From Paenibacillus sp. FSL R5-0623 (lineage in GTDB: Bacteria > Bacillota > Bacilli > Paenibacillales > Paenibacillaceae): a stretch of 64,000 nt of DNA. Shown here in pieces: positions 25,802-34,142 of this stretch. The translations under genes were made by a program, and so were the position numbers. Where the stretch lies: contig NZ_CP150233.1 in the NCBI RefSeq assembly GCF_037974265.1, positions 5,890,001 to 5,954,000 of the forward strand. The letters are read 5' to 3'. Within the stretch, counting starts at the first letter, position 1. Each line of letters starts with the position of its first letter. The notes beneath the pieces were generated by a model, which saw only the letters and a program-made list of their open reading frames with translations, had not been told where the DNA came from and searched no databases.

Positions 25802-26548
25802 TCAAAATTCAGTAATTTGTTGCAAGAAACGGCGAGTGCGTTCTTGCTTCGGGTGTTCAAAGAACGCCTGTGGACTTGCTTCTTCCACAATCGATCCATC
25901 CGCCATAAAGACGATTTTGTTCGCCACATTACGGGCAAACTTCAATTCATGCGTCACAACCAGCATCGTCATACCCTCCTCTGCCAACTCCTTCATGACG
26001 GAAAGTACCTCTCCGACCAATTCAGGGTCAAGGGCTGAAGTGGGCTCATCAAACAGCATCACTTCCGGCTCCATTGCAAGTGCACGTGCAATGGCGACCC
26101 GTTGCTGTTGTCCACCGGACAATCGGGATGGATACGCATCCTGCTTGTCCGACAAGCCGACCCGATCCAGAAGAATTCGGCCGCGTTCAGCCGCTTCGTC
26201 CCGTTTGATTTTTTTCACCGTAACGAGACCTTCCATCACATTACCCAGCACTGACTTGTGCGGATACAGATTGAATTGCTGGAATACCATGCCGGTCTGG
26301 CGACGAATCTCCAGTACCCGGGCACGCTGGACTCGCAGCGGATCTGCGCTGTTGACCACAATGCCGTTGACTTCGATCTGTCCTCCGGACAGCTCTTCGA
26401 GGCCATTCAGACAACGCAGCAAGGTACTTTTGCCTGAACCACTTGGGCCAAGCAATACAACAATATCTTTGGCATCGACATGAAGGTCGATGTTCGTAAG
26501 TACTTCATTTTGCTGAAAACGTTTGGTAAGTCCGGTTGTTGTAATCAT
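25802..26548 (-). CDS. Polar amino-acid ABC transporter ATP-binding protein
   Basis: The 248-residue ATPase has Walker A GPSGSGKST (about residue 33), signature LSGGQQQRVAIARAL (about 140), Walker B VMLFDEPTSALDP (about 165) and the H-loop VVTHE. It is closest to the GlnQ/TcyC/TcyN branch. It is the last gene of a binding protein-permease-ATPase operon, 16 bases after the permease gene. Cystine or a polar amino acid is likely; sequence alone does not decide. Confidence 0.92.
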   Translation of the reverse strand: MITTTGLTKRFQQNEVLTNIDLHVDAKDIVVLLGPSGSGKSTLLRCLNGLEELSGGQIEVNGIVVNSADPLRVQRARVLEIRRQTGMVFQQFNLYPHKSVLGNVMEGLVTVKKIKRDEAAERGRILLDRVGLSDKQDAYPSRLSGGQQQRVAIARALAMEPEVMLFDEPTSALDPELVGEVLSVMKELAEEGMTMLVVTHELKFARNVANKIVFMADGSIVEEASPQAFFEHPKQERTRRFLQQITEF

Positions 26549-26564
26549 CGCTTCTCTCCTCCCA

Positions 26565-27209
26565 TCAGTAAGCCCGGGCCAGCCGGCGCTCCACTTGTTC
26601 CAGAATGGCCGAGAAGCCTATACTCATAATCCAGTAGATCACTCCGATCGCCAGATAAAACGGCATGTTCAATGCATATTGTGATACCAGCAGTTGTGCT
26701 GACCGCAATAACTCGGTAACACCGATCGCCGCCACAAGTGATGTTTCCTTCAACATGCCAATAAACGTGTTTCCCATCGGCGGGATCGCAATGCGCACAG
26801 CCTGCGGGAAGATAATCCGTCTCATCGCTTGAGCCGGGGTCATTCCCGTTGCATATGCAGCTTCGGTCTGTCCTTTTGGTACAGCCTGAATGGCTCCACG
26901 GAACGTCTCCGACAGAAACGCTCCTGCATTCAGACTGAGTCCCAGACATGCAGCCGTGAGTGATCCCAAGGTCACTCCATAATCGACCAACCCGTAATAA
27001 ATGACGAATAATTGCACCAGCAGCGGGGTTCCCCGCATGATGGATACATAAAACCTTGCGATCAACCTAAGCCACATCGGTCCCTTCAGACGAGCAATGG
27101 CAACGAGCACTCCAATGATGAATGCAAAAAACATGGAGATCACAGTTACATACAGCGTATAGTAAGCCCCCTTCAGAAAGAAGGGGATATTCTCAAATAC
27201 CAGTTCCAT
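26565..27209 (-). CDS. Polar amino-acid ABC transporter permease
   Basis: A 214-residue HisM/GlnP-type permease with about five helices. The family loop reads AYATGMTPAQAMRRIIFPQA (about residues 118-137), and RGTPLLVQLFVIYYGL lies near 59-74. It is set between the binding protein and ATPase genes, with gaps of 32 and 16 bases. A single permease suggests a homodimeric channel. Confidence 0.92.
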   Translation of the reverse strand: MELVFENIPFFLKGAYYTLYVTVISMFFAFIIGVLVAIARLKGPMWLRLIARFYVSIMRGTPLLVQLFVIYYGLVDYGVTLGSLTAACLGLSLNAGAFLSETFRGAIQAVPKGQTEAAYATGMTPAQAMRRIIFPQAVRIAIPPMGNTFIGMLKETSLVAAIGVTELLRSAQLLVSQYALNMPFYLAIGVIYWIMSIGFSAILEQVERRLARAY

Positions 27210-27241
27210 GGGTCAAATCTTCCCTTCGCCTTGCAGGTTCG

Positions 27242-28093
27242 TTATTGCGCAGGCTCTTCACCAAACCACTTTTTGAAAATGGTATTGTACGTGCCATCAT
27301 CTTTCATCCCTTTGAGAGCATCATTCAGTGCTGCTACGAGTTCCGGATTGTCTTTACGAACAGCAATACCTGCCTGGTCACTCTTAATCGGTTCACCTAC
27401 AGCTTTGATATTCAATCCGTTGGCATCCACAATCGGTTTCAGTGCATACATATTGTTGATTGTTGCGTCAATCCGCCCAGCATTCAGATCTTTGAGTGAA
27501 GAGATGACATCGTCATAGGTTTTAATCGTGAAGTCTCCCACTTTTGGCAATACTTCATTGCGCAGATATGATTCATCATTTGTACCCAAACCTACGCCAA
27601 TCGTTTTTCCTTTGAAGTCTTCCAGCTTGGTAATATCGTTATTATCTTCTTTTACAATAATTTTAACTTGGTTCGTAATATACGGATCACTGAAATCCAA
27701 TACTTTCTTACGATCATCGGTAATCGTCATCTGGCTGATAATGGCATCAAGCTTCTTCGCTTGCAGACTTGGTGTCAGACCGGAGAACTCCTGAGATACA
27801 AATTCAACTTCAACCCCAAGACGCTTCGCAACTTCACGTGCAATATCAGCATCGTAGCCGTCCATTTCTTTCTTATCGTTCAGGAAGTTGTACGGTGCGT
27901 ATGTGCCCATCATGCCCACTTTGATAACGCCAGCCGACTTGATCTGCTCCAATTCATTACTTGCCTGTGCACCATTTGTGCTTCCATTGTCTGTTGCCTT
28001 ACTTCCACAAGCACTAAGTACCAGCACGGTCATCAGCAGAATTGCTGTCAAAGACCAGCCTTTACGAGTTTTCGATCCATATGTTTTGTTCAT
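27242..28093 (-). CDS. Amino-acid ABC transporter substrate-binding lipoprotein
   Basis: The 283-residue lipoprotein has lipobox LVLSAC (C29) and a family 3 binding-protein fold: GVIKVGMMGTYAPYNFL, then MDGYDADIAREVAKRLGVEV and LDAIISQMTITDDRKKVLDF. This is the cystine/polar amino-acid type (TcyA-like). It is the first gene of the three-gene transporter operon. A TetR gene lies 114 bases upstream on the same strand with no terminator that I can see between them, so read-through or local control is possible. Confidence 0.9.
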   Translation of the reverse strand: MNKTYGSKTRKGWSLTAILLMTVLVLSACGSKATDNGSTNGAQASNELEQIKSAGVIKVGMMGTYAPYNFLNDKKEMDGYDADIAREVAKRLGVEVEFVSQEFSGLTPSLQAKKLDAIISQMTITDDRKKVLDFSDPYITNQVKIIVKEDNNDITKLEDFKGKTIGVGLGTNDESYLRNEVLPKVGDFTIKTYDDVISSLKDLNAGRIDATINNMYALKPIVDANGLNIKAVGEPIKSDQAGIAVRKDNPELVAALNDALKGMKDDGTYNTIFKKWFGEEPAQ

Positions 28094-28207
28094 TACGTTA
28101 ACTTCCTCTCAGTCGTGTATTAATCTGGATGTACATTGGGTTACTTTATTGTGACTAAACCGCAGTTGTACCCATTATTCCCTGCTATTTGTTTAATCAT
28201 GTGAATC

Positions 28208-28840
28208 TTACGAGCCTAATAGTCCGTAAAACTCAAAGCTTGCTGCCTCAGCTGCCAGCGATGAAGCTGTCATGGCTGAGAACTTGCTGTGCAACTCATC
28301 GGAACCGAACAACCAGCGGGTTATCATGCCTTCAATCATGCTTACCAATAGCGCTGCTCGAAGCGGTACATCCATGCCCTTAGGCAACATGCCGAGCTCG
28401 ATGGCACGTTCCATATTGTGACGAAACGCAGTTTCCACAGCATTACGTGTCTCCTCGACCAGGCGTTGTACGGATTCTTCCGTCACGATGCCTTTGAGCA
28501 ACAGTTCCATAAAATAGCGATTCTGCGCGGCAAATAAAAACAAGTCAGTGAACAGCCTTTCCGATGCTTTCACCATATCTTCTACCGATCCTGCATCCTT
28601 GCGGTACCCTTGTCCGATCGCCTCAAGCAACTCCTCCTTGCCCGTTAAGACAATCTCCGAAGCAATGGCTTCTTTACTCTTGAAGTGCCAGTAGAACGTC
28701 CCTTGCGCCACACCAGCCTCGCGGACGATATCGGAAATTTTCGTCTGATGGTAGCCTTGGGTTGCAAAACGCTCCATCGCTATGCGTATTATTTGGTCCC
28801 GGCGTTCTTCACCGGGTTCCAAACCGTTGATTTTGGTCAT
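28208..28840 (-). CDS. TetR family transcriptional regulator
   Basis: The 210-residue regulator has an N-terminal TetR helix-turn-helix (about 12-60; IIRIAMERFATQGYHQTKI, VAQGTFYWHFKSKEAI) and an all-helical ligand domain. The layout resembles regulators of efflux or fatty-acid genes, but no target is obvious. Neighbours are the amino-acid transporter operon downstream on the same strand and the divergent uppP. The ATG at 28840 follows GGGAGGGTTAC. Confidence 0.88.
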   Translation of the reverse strand: MTKINGLEPGEERRDQIIRIAMERFATQGYHQTKISDIVREAGVAQGTFYWHFKSKEAIASEIVLTGKEELLEAIGQGYRKDAGSVEDMVKASERLFTDLFLFAAQNRYFMELLLKGIVTEESVQRLVEETRNAVETAFRHNMERAIELGMLPKGMDVPLRAALLVSMIEGMITRWLFGSDELHSKFSAMTASSLAAEAASFEFYGLLGS

Positions 28841-28859
28841 TCATGTAACCCTCCCGATT

Positions 28860-28877
28860 GATCAGTCAGTCAGTTAA
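28860..28877. promoter_or_regulatory. Possible TetR operator with CAGT repeats
   Basis: GATCAGTCAGTCAGTTAA lies 20 bases before the TetR start. Overlapping TGAC/GTCA-like half sites are common in operators of autoregulated TetR proteins. The symmetry is imperfect. Confidence 0.35.
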
Positions 28878-29054
28878 TTTATATCCTATGGGATAACTAG
28901 GTTTTTGTCAATATAGTTTTAAACAAATGGTTACAAGCATAAGTTGAAGTTGAGTGCATTTGTGATCATAATAGGTGATAGCCTTGTTCAAATGAACAGG
29001 CATGGTCAAGCAGGACAGCCTATGCTGTCACCTGCATTTCAAGGAGGAAGAGAA

Positions 29055-29864
29055 TTGGATATTATATCATCCATTATTATGGGCATCATCGAAGGTTTGA
29101 CAGAATTTTTGCCCGTATCCTCCACTGGACACATGATCCTGACTGCCCATTTGCTCGGTTTATCAGAGGACAACGAGTCAGTCAAAACGTTTGAGGTGGT
29201 TGTTCAACTCGGAGCTGTACTTGCTGTTGTAGTACTGTACTGGAACAAATTCATTGATATGTTCCGCTTCACCGGCGGGAGCAGACCTTACTCCCGCCGC
29301 CTCAATCTGGGACATATCTTCCTGGCGATGGTTCCTGCCGTAGTCATCGGACTTGTATTCCGCGACTGGATCAAAGCACATTTGTTTGGTCCGGAAACAG
29401 TTCTGTACAGCCTCGTTATAGGTGGTATATTGATGATCTTGGCCGAACGCTGGAGCCGTAAGAGTGAACGAATTACAACCCATGATGTTGACGATATCTC
29501 TTACAAACAGGCATTCACGGTGGGTATATTTCAGATCTTGGCATTGTGGCCAGGCTTCTCCCGTTCCGGGTCAACGATCTCAGGCGGTCTCTTTGCAGGG
29601 GTAAGCCGTGTAGCCGCTGCGGAGTTCACATTCCTCGTGTCTGTGCCAATTATGATTGGTGCTACGGGATATGACCTGTACAAAAGTATCGATCATCTGA
29701 ACGGCAGTGATTTCCCAATCTTTGTCATTGGATTCATCGCTGCTTTCATCGTCGCCATGCTTGCGATCAAGACGTTCCTGTCCATTTTGAAGAAATTGAG
29801 CCTGACCGTCTTTGCTGTATATCGCTTTGTCTTGGCAGCCGTGTTCTTTATTATTTTGATGTAA
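29055..29864 (+). CDS. uppP: Undecaprenyl-diphosphatase (UppP/BacA)
   Basis: This 269-residue polytopic membrane enzyme converts undecaprenyl diphosphate to the monophosphate carrier for cell-wall synthesis and can confer bacitracin tolerance. The two signature motifs are EGLTEFLPVSSTGHM (about residues 13-27) and PGFSRSGSTISGG (about 165-177). I chose the TTG at 29055 because AAGGAGG lies 7 bases before it and the protein then has the usual length; the longer frame from 28944 adds 37 non-conserved residues. It is a single-gene unit with a terminator at 29900-29938. Confidence 0.95.
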   Translation: MDIISSIIMGIIEGLTEFLPVSSTGHMILTAHLLGLSEDNESVKTFEVVVQLGAVLAVVVLYWNKFIDMFRFTGGSRPYSRRLNLGHIFLAMVPAVVIGLVFRDWIKAHLFGPETVLYSLVIGGILMILAERWSRKSERITTHDVDDISYKQAFTVGIFQILALWPGFSRSGSTISGGLFAGVSRVAAAEFTFLVSVPIMIGATGYDLYKSIDHLNGSDFPIFVIGFIAAFIVAMLAIKTFLSILKKLSLTVFAVYRFVLAAVFFIILM

Positions 29865-29899
29865 GCATTACAACTCAAGTAAATTGAACGGCAAAATCA

Positions 29900-29938
29900 A
29901 TGGCGGCCTCACGTTCCCTTGGGAAGCGAGGCCGCCAT
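29900..29938 (+). terminator. Terminator of uppP
   Basis: ATGGCGGCCTC (29900-29910) pairs perfectly with GAGGCCGCCAT (29928-29938), followed by ATTTTATATT. The 29939-30133 stretch after it shows nothing I can support. Confidence 0.75.
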
Positions 29939-30133
29939 ATTTTATATTCTGAGCTACGTTTCTGTTGCTTCACGATTCTGTTACGGCTTCAGAGACAGGA
30001 ATATCTGTAATTAGAAGAAGTTTGACCCTTCAATACTTCCTTCTTTGCTGGGTTGGATCATGGGTGATGCCGACTAGGTTTACTATGTATCATGTACATC
30101 CATATTTATGTTCACTTCTGAAATGCAGGCTGG

Positions 30134-30316
30134 CTAGTACCACTCTTTTACTTGAATGTTCCGGTGTTTCTTTCGACTCTTTAATCTCTCACGCAGATTA
30201 TATCTATTCTCCTTTTGTTCCTGCAGCAGTTGTTTTACTCCAATCATCAACAATCGATATCTCCGGTCATCATTGTGACTTAATTGGTGCATTTCCTCAA
30301 AAATTTCATTCTTCAT
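30134..30316 (-). CDS. Hypothetical small charged protein
   Basis: A 60-residue frame starting MKNEIFEEMHQLSHNDDRRY. It is rich in Arg, Lys, Glu and Gln with regularly spaced hydrophobic residues, which suggests an amphipathic helical protein. The likely start is the ATG at 30316; GGAG is about 14 bases upstream, slightly far. An in-frame GTG at 30331 is an alternative. I do not recognise the family. The composition, unlike that of the competing plus-strand frame, looks like real coding sequence. Confidence 0.45.
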   Translation of the reverse strand: MKNEIFEEMHQLSHNDDRRYRLLMIGVKQLLQEQKENRYNLRERLKSRKKHRNIQVKEWY

Positions 30317-30451
30317 ATGGATCTTGTTCACTCCAAATATTCAGTTTGTTCTCACAGTATACATGGGAGCACTGAACAAATTCTTAACAAGCGTTGTTTC
30401 TCCACTTCGAATGCAGATTTGAATACACATCATGCGTGCTGGAATGAAGCA

Positions 30452-30488
30452 GAAAAACCCCTTCCTGTCGCGTGACAAGAAGAGGTTT
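30452..30488 (-). terminator. Terminator of the thioredoxin-like gene
   Basis: AAACCCCTTC pairs with GAAGAGGTTT (30479-30488), with inner TGTC/GACA. The minus-strand side runs into TTTTTCTGC. Confidence 0.8.
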
Positions 30489-30531
30489 CCTTAGCTAAGT
30501 TAATTAAACAAACTGCTGAGCCTTCGTACGC

Positions 30532-30858
30532 TTAAACTTTGGATTCAAGCGTCTCCAGATACTCGGAGATTTGAGCAGGTGTTTTAGCCCATTTGCTATG
30601 CAGATGTGCGATTTTCTTGCCGTTCTGGAAGACGAGCAGGCTTGGAATCCCGCGTACACCATTCTCTTCGGCAAAAGGCTGGAACTTTTCTGCATCCAGG
30701 GCATAGAAGGTTTTGTCCGTATGTTGGTCGATAACATCCCCGATAAAACGATCCAGGTTTTTGCAATCCGGACACCAGGTTGTATCAAATTTAATGACGG
30801 TAAAACCATCAGAGTTAATTGTATCCAAATACTGCTGTTCACTTTGAATTCTTTCCAT
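30532..30858 (-). CDS. Thioredoxin family protein
   Basis: A 108-residue cytoplasmic thioredoxin fold with active site WCPDC (C29 and C32) instead of the classical WCGPC, and the cis-proline in GIPSLLVF. The N-terminus MERIQSEQQYLDTI lacks a signal peptide. This YtpP-like type is a general thiol-disulphide reductase of unknown partner. The ATG at 30858 follows GGGAGAGAAGACAT; the longer frame from 31077 adds an implausible extension. The aldo/keto reductase gene lies 85 bases upstream on the same strand. Confidence 0.9.
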   Translation of the reverse strand: MERIQSEQQYLDTINSDGFTVIKFDTTWCPDCKNLDRFIGDVIDQHTDKTFYALDAEKFQPFAEENGVRGIPSLLVFQNGKKIAHLHSKWAKTPAQISEYLETLESKV

Positions 30859-30943
30859 ATGTCTTCTCTCCCTTTTATGTTCCTTTTTTGGCTGATCTTC
30901 ATTGTACCTTGTATAGTTACAATTGAAAATAGGCTGGATCGAG

Positions 30944-31852
30944 TTAACGATGCTGCTTGTACAGATTAGCGGGACTAAACTCTCGTATTTCCTGAATTTC
31001 CGTAGCGGTGAGTGAAGGCGAATTCGAAGCAGCAATATTGTGCAGTAACTGTTCTCTTGAACTGGCACCAGGGACAACAGCTGCTACAGCAGGATGGGAT
31101 AATGCGTAGCGAATAGCCGTCTGAGCCATGCTCCGTTGATCCGTAACAAGACGACTTAGCCCTTGCCGAATGGTATATAGTTGCTCTGGTGTGTAGTCCA
31201 GATAACCTTTGTCTGCCTTGGCAGATCCGGAATCAGCAAGCACACCGCTAGCTACAGGCCCACGGGCAATTACGCTGATCCCCTTTTGTTCCAATAAAGG
31301 CAGCACTTCTTCTTCCGCTCTGCGGTCAGCAATGCTGTACTGGTTCATCACACTTACGATGGATGCCCTCTTTACATACTCCCGAATCACATTGGGACGA
31401 ATGGAGGAAATTCCGTAATATCGGATAAGGCCTTCCTTCTTCAGTTCCTCAAACGCTTCAATCGTCTCTTCGATGGGGTCGTCCAAGGTCCCGCCATGCA
31501 GCTGATACAGATCGATGTAATCGGTCTGCAGACGCTTCAGACTTTCATGTACAGCCTGCTTAATGTAGGCTTTGGACGGGTCCCATGACCAGCCCTCTTT
31601 GCCCGGCATACGACGATTACCTACTTTGGTTGCCACAATGACCTGGTCCCGACGCCCTTTAATAGCTTGTCCTACAATCTCTTCATTACGCCCTGCGTCG
31701 TACAGATCGGCTGTATCCAGCAGATTGACCCCATGATCCAGAGCCTCATGAATCAGGCCCATAGCGTGCTCCATTTCAGTTCCAAGTGACATACATCCCA
31801 GCCCAATCTCAGACACCATCAGTTCGGATGTACCCAGACGATTTTTCTTCAT
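30944..31852 (-). CDS. Aldo/keto reductase
   Basis: A 302-residue NADPH-dependent aldo/keto reductase. The catalytic tetrad is visible as D46 and Y51 (LLDTADLY), K76 (VATKVG) and H119 (LYQLHGG). The N-terminus MKKNRLGTSELMVSEIGLGC fits the YqkF-like oxidoreductase group. The ATG at 31852 is preceded by GGAGGGAG; the frame extends 27 codons further upstream without family similarity. The substrate is not predictable. Confidence 0.92.
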   Translation of the reverse strand: MKKNRLGTSELMVSEIGLGCMSLGTEMEHAMGLIHEALDHGVNLLDTADLYDAGRNEEIVGQAIKGRRDQVIVATKVGNRRMPGKEGWSWDPSKAYIKQAVHESLKRLQTDYIDLYQLHGGTLDDPIEETIEAFEELKKEGLIRYYGISSIRPNVIREYVKRASIVSVMNQYSIADRRAEEEVLPLLEQKGISVIARGPVASGVLADSGSAKADKGYLDYTPEQLYTIRQGLSRLVTDQRSMAQTAIRYALSHPAVAAVVPGASSREQLLHNIAASNSPSLTATEIQEIREFSPANLYKQHR

Positions 31853-31953
31853 ATGTGCATCTCCCTCCATACGTTCTGCAAGTATCCATTGTATCATTCT
31901 TGCTGACAAAAATCGCTTTACACACACAAGCAAGGGATTGCTTTTGATTGCAC

Positions 31954-31986
31954 AAAAAAACCTGGAACGACTTCATCTCCAGGTTT
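31954..31986 (-). terminator. Terminator after the small protein gene at 32032
   Basis: AAACCTGGA (31958-31966) pairs perfectly with TCCAGGTTT (31978-31986), followed on the minus strand by TTTTTTTG. Confidence 0.88.
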
Positions 31987-32031
31987 CTCATGATCATCAT
32001 TTTAATTCAACGATAAACGAACTATCGCAAT

Positions 32032-32205
32032 CTATTTCACTTCCACGCGTGGTCTGGTTTTACTTGTTCCATTGGACGACGAATTGGAGTTTTTCACCAT
32101 ACCCGAGACAGTGCTAAACAGCTTATCTCTTGCTTGTTTGTTCCTCATCAGATAAGTCACACCTGCGCCGATAGCCGTCATGAGTATTCCTCTTCTTTTA
32201 GACAT
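32032..32205 (-). CDS. Small basic membrane-associated protein
   Basis: A 57-residue protein beginning MSKRRGILMTAIGAGVTYLM, with one short hydrophobic stretch (about 7-20), then RNKQARDKLFSTVSGMVKN and a Ser/Asn-rich tail. The layout resembles short YtxH- or YrzI-like proteins of Bacillales, with no known activity. The ATG at 32205 follows AAGGAGGAGAAGCAC, one of the strongest ribosome binding sites in the window, which supports real expression. It is a single-gene unit. Confidence 0.7.
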   Translation of the reverse strand: MSKRRGILMTAIGAGVTYLMRNKQARDKLFSTVSGMVKNSNSSSNGTSKTRPRVEVK

Positions 32206-32299
32206 GTGCTTCTCCTCCTTCAGGATAAATGTACATCGTGTCTTGATTGACAATTACCCTATGGGAGCAAAACGAAACGAAGTGCAGGCTTGATCGCAG

Positions 32300-32341
32300 A
32301 AAAAAAAGATGACCTCCGAATTAATATTCAGCGGTCATCTT
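32300..32341 (-). terminator. Terminator of gpmA
   Basis: AAGATGACC (32306-32314) pairs with GGTCATCTT (32333-32341), followed on the minus strand by TTTTTTTTC. Confidence 0.88.
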
Positions 32342-32376
32342 CACTTGCTCTGTTGAGGCATAACGTTCACACCCGT

Positions 32377-33120
32377 TTAATCAGATGGCGTTGCCACATG
32401 GGTCATTTCTTCATGTTTGTAGGTAGAACCATCGGCGGTCAGATAAAAGTGTCCGATGGGATGCAGATCTTCATCCAATTCGTAGACAAGCGGAATGCCT
32501 GTCGGGATATTGAGTGCCATCACGTCTGCTTCGGACAATTGGTCCAGATGCATGACGAGTGAACGGAGTGTGTTCCCATGCGCAGAGATCAGCACTCTTT
32601 TGCCAGCAGACACCATCGGTTTAATCTCCGCATTCCAGTAGTCCAGTACACGCTTCGAAGTATCCATCAGGTTCTCCGTAAACGGGATGGTACATCCGAG
32701 CCGCTTGTACTTGTCCAGATCCTGCACATATCGGTCATCCGTTTCGTCCAGTGCCGGGGGAGATACGTTCACGGATCGTCTCCATTCCTTTACTTGCTCT
32801 TCCCCATACTTCAGAGCCGTCTGCTGTTTGTTCAGTCCTTGCAGCGCACCATAATGGCGTTCATTCAGCTTCCAAGTCTTTGTAATGGGAATCCACATGA
32901 GGTCCATTTCATCCAGCGCAATATCGAGTGTGCGGATAGAACGTTTCAGCACGGATGCATAGGCGTAATCAAAATCAAATCCCTGTTCCTTCATGATCTT
33001 CCCTGCTTTGCGAGCTTCTCCGTAACCATCCGTCGTCAGATCCACATCTGTCCATCCGGTAAAACGATTCTCTACATTCCACATGCTCTGTCCATGGCGA
33101 ATCAAAACAACTCTGTACAT
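32377..33120 (-). CDS. gpmA: 2,3-bisphosphoglycerate-dependent phosphoglycerate mutase
   Basis: A 247-residue glycolytic enzyme that interconverts 3- and 2-phosphoglycerate. The phospho-histidine is H9 in VVLIRHGQSMWN; the second active-site His is in LISAHGNTLRSL. The LNERHYGALQGLNKQQTA block is typical of dPGM. The length is standard. The ATG at 33120 starts directly on the conserved MYRVVLIRHG; AGGAGG lies 10 bases upstream. Bacilli usually rely on the Mn-dependent GpmI, so this may be an extra isozyme. Confidence 0.95.
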   Translation of the reverse strand: MYRVVLIRHGQSMWNVENRFTGWTDVDLTTDGYGEARKAGKIMKEQGFDFDYAYASVLKRSIRTLDIALDEMDLMWIPITKTWKLNERHYGALQGLNKQQTALKYGEEQVKEWRRSVNVSPPALDETDDRYVQDLDKYKRLGCTIPFTENLMDTSKRVLDYWNAEIKPMVSAGKRVLISAHGNTLRSLVMHLDQLSEADVMALNIPTGIPLVYELDEDLHPIGHFYLTADGSTYKHEEMTHVATPSD

Positions 33121-33193
33121 AAACGTGAACCCTCCTTCCATGGAAACATTACCCGCGAGTCAAACTAATTAGCACAGTGAAACGTTCATTACA

Positions 33194-33766
33194 TTAATAA
33201 TATGGTGCCATCATGAGATATACCACAACACCTGTAGAACTGACGTACAGCCAGATTGGCATAGTCCAACGTGCAATTTTGCGGTGTTTTTTCAATTGAT
33301 TCGTCCAACCCCACACAAGTGTGAACAACGCCAATGGAACAATCAGGGCTGCCAGTATACTATGGGTAATCAGAATGAAGAAATAGATCGAACGAATGAT
33401 GCCCTCGCCGCCGTATTTGGACGTCTCTGGTGAGAGGTAATGAAACGTCAGATAGGTCACGAGGAATAACAGTGTCGTTGAGAATGCAGCAAGAATAAAT
33501 CGTTTGTGCAGCTTCACATTCCGCTTGATAATAGCTATAAGCGCTGCGAGCAGGAAGATGAAGGTAAAGCTGTTAAACACGGCATTAAACCGCGGCAACA
33601 CCGTAATATCAAAAGTTACATCACCTTTGTAACCAATGGACGGCGCGAAGAACAATAATAAAATAATGACATTAGCGAGAATGGAAATCGTGATAATGAT
33701 GCCTGCGAAATTTTTATTACTCGTCGGGGACTGGATGTTCGGCTCCCCTTTGTTATTTTTGCCCAA
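33194..33766 (-). CDS. DUF420 membrane protein, CtaM-like
   Basis: A 190-residue protein with five predicted helices and the four conserved histidines of DUF420: KLHKRF, LTFHYL, ITHSIL and KKHRKIARW. In Staphylococcus aureus the relative CtaM is needed for function of the aa3-type menaquinol oxidase QoxABCD; Bacillus relatives are CtaG-linked YozB. The start is a TTG at 33766 after AGGAGGATTTTGCA. The quinol oxidase operon of this window, 28 kb away, is a possible client. It stands alone, 73 bases upstream of gpmA. Confidence 0.85.
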   Translation of the reverse strand: MGKNNKGEPNIQSPTSNKNFAGIIITISILANVIILLLFFAPSIGYKGDVTFDITVLPRFNAVFNSFTFIFLLAALIAIIKRNVKLHKRFILAAFSTTLLFLVTYLTFHYLSPETSKYGGEGIIRSIYFFILITHSILAALIVPLALFTLVWGWTNQLKKHRKIARWTMPIWLYVSSTGVVVYLMMAPYY

Positions 33767-33922
33767 TGCAAAATCCTCCTCATATCCTAACTTCTATGTT
33801 CTATATCATTATATCTCGGCAATTCCGGGCTGTTAAGTGACAACACTCTGAACAAAAAGCTTTACATCCCCTATAAAATGCCCCTTTGCGGCTATTTTCA
33901 ATCAAATCCAATCCGGTTCCCA

Positions 33923-34074
33923 TTTACCCGAGTCCATATTTGTGGTATAATTAATGCAATTAATCACATACGCGTTGAAACTGGAGGAGCCTGTCACCAA
34001 GGGCCCCTCTTTGTCTTTTTCAGGCACAGAACGGCACTTTTCCTAATGCCTTTCTGTGTCTTTTTGTCTTTTTT
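33923..34074 (+). promoter_or_regulatory. Promoter and structured leader of the antiporter gene, two terminator-like hairpins
   Basis: A promoter reads TTTACC (33923-33928), a 17-base spacer and TATAAT (33946-33951). The transcript would then contain two GC hairpins, each followed by a T-run: 33984-34009 (GAGG-GCC/GGC-CCTC, then TTTGTCTTTTT) and 34023-34060 (CACAGA..GGCA/TGCC..TCTGTG, then TTTTTGTCTTTTTT). The gene begins at 34143. Two terminators in a leader of about 185 bases suggest attenuation. I cannot assign a known riboswitch class. The rest of the 33767-34142 gap holds no gene. Confidence 0.5.
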
Positions 34075-34142
34075 GAAGCTGAGAATGGATCGCCCTTGGG
34101 CTGGTTAACCTATAGACGCCACTACTGGAGAGGAGTACACCT

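Noticed and set aside
26510..26522. GAAAACGTTTGG as a further sugar-cluster operator
   Set aside because: It lies inside the coding sequence of the amino-acid transporter ATPase and has no symmetric second half, so it is most likely chance.
29965..30375. Plus-strand frame of 136 codons after uppP
   Set aside because: No usable ribosome binding site, Ser/Cys/His-rich composition without domain, and it competes with a more gene-like small frame on the minus strand at 30134-30316.
33958..34142. Assignment of the antiporter leader to the ydaO (c-di-AMP) or M-box riboswitch
   Set aside because: I could not find the conserved cores of these classes, and the first hairpin starts too near the transcription start to leave space for such an aptamer.
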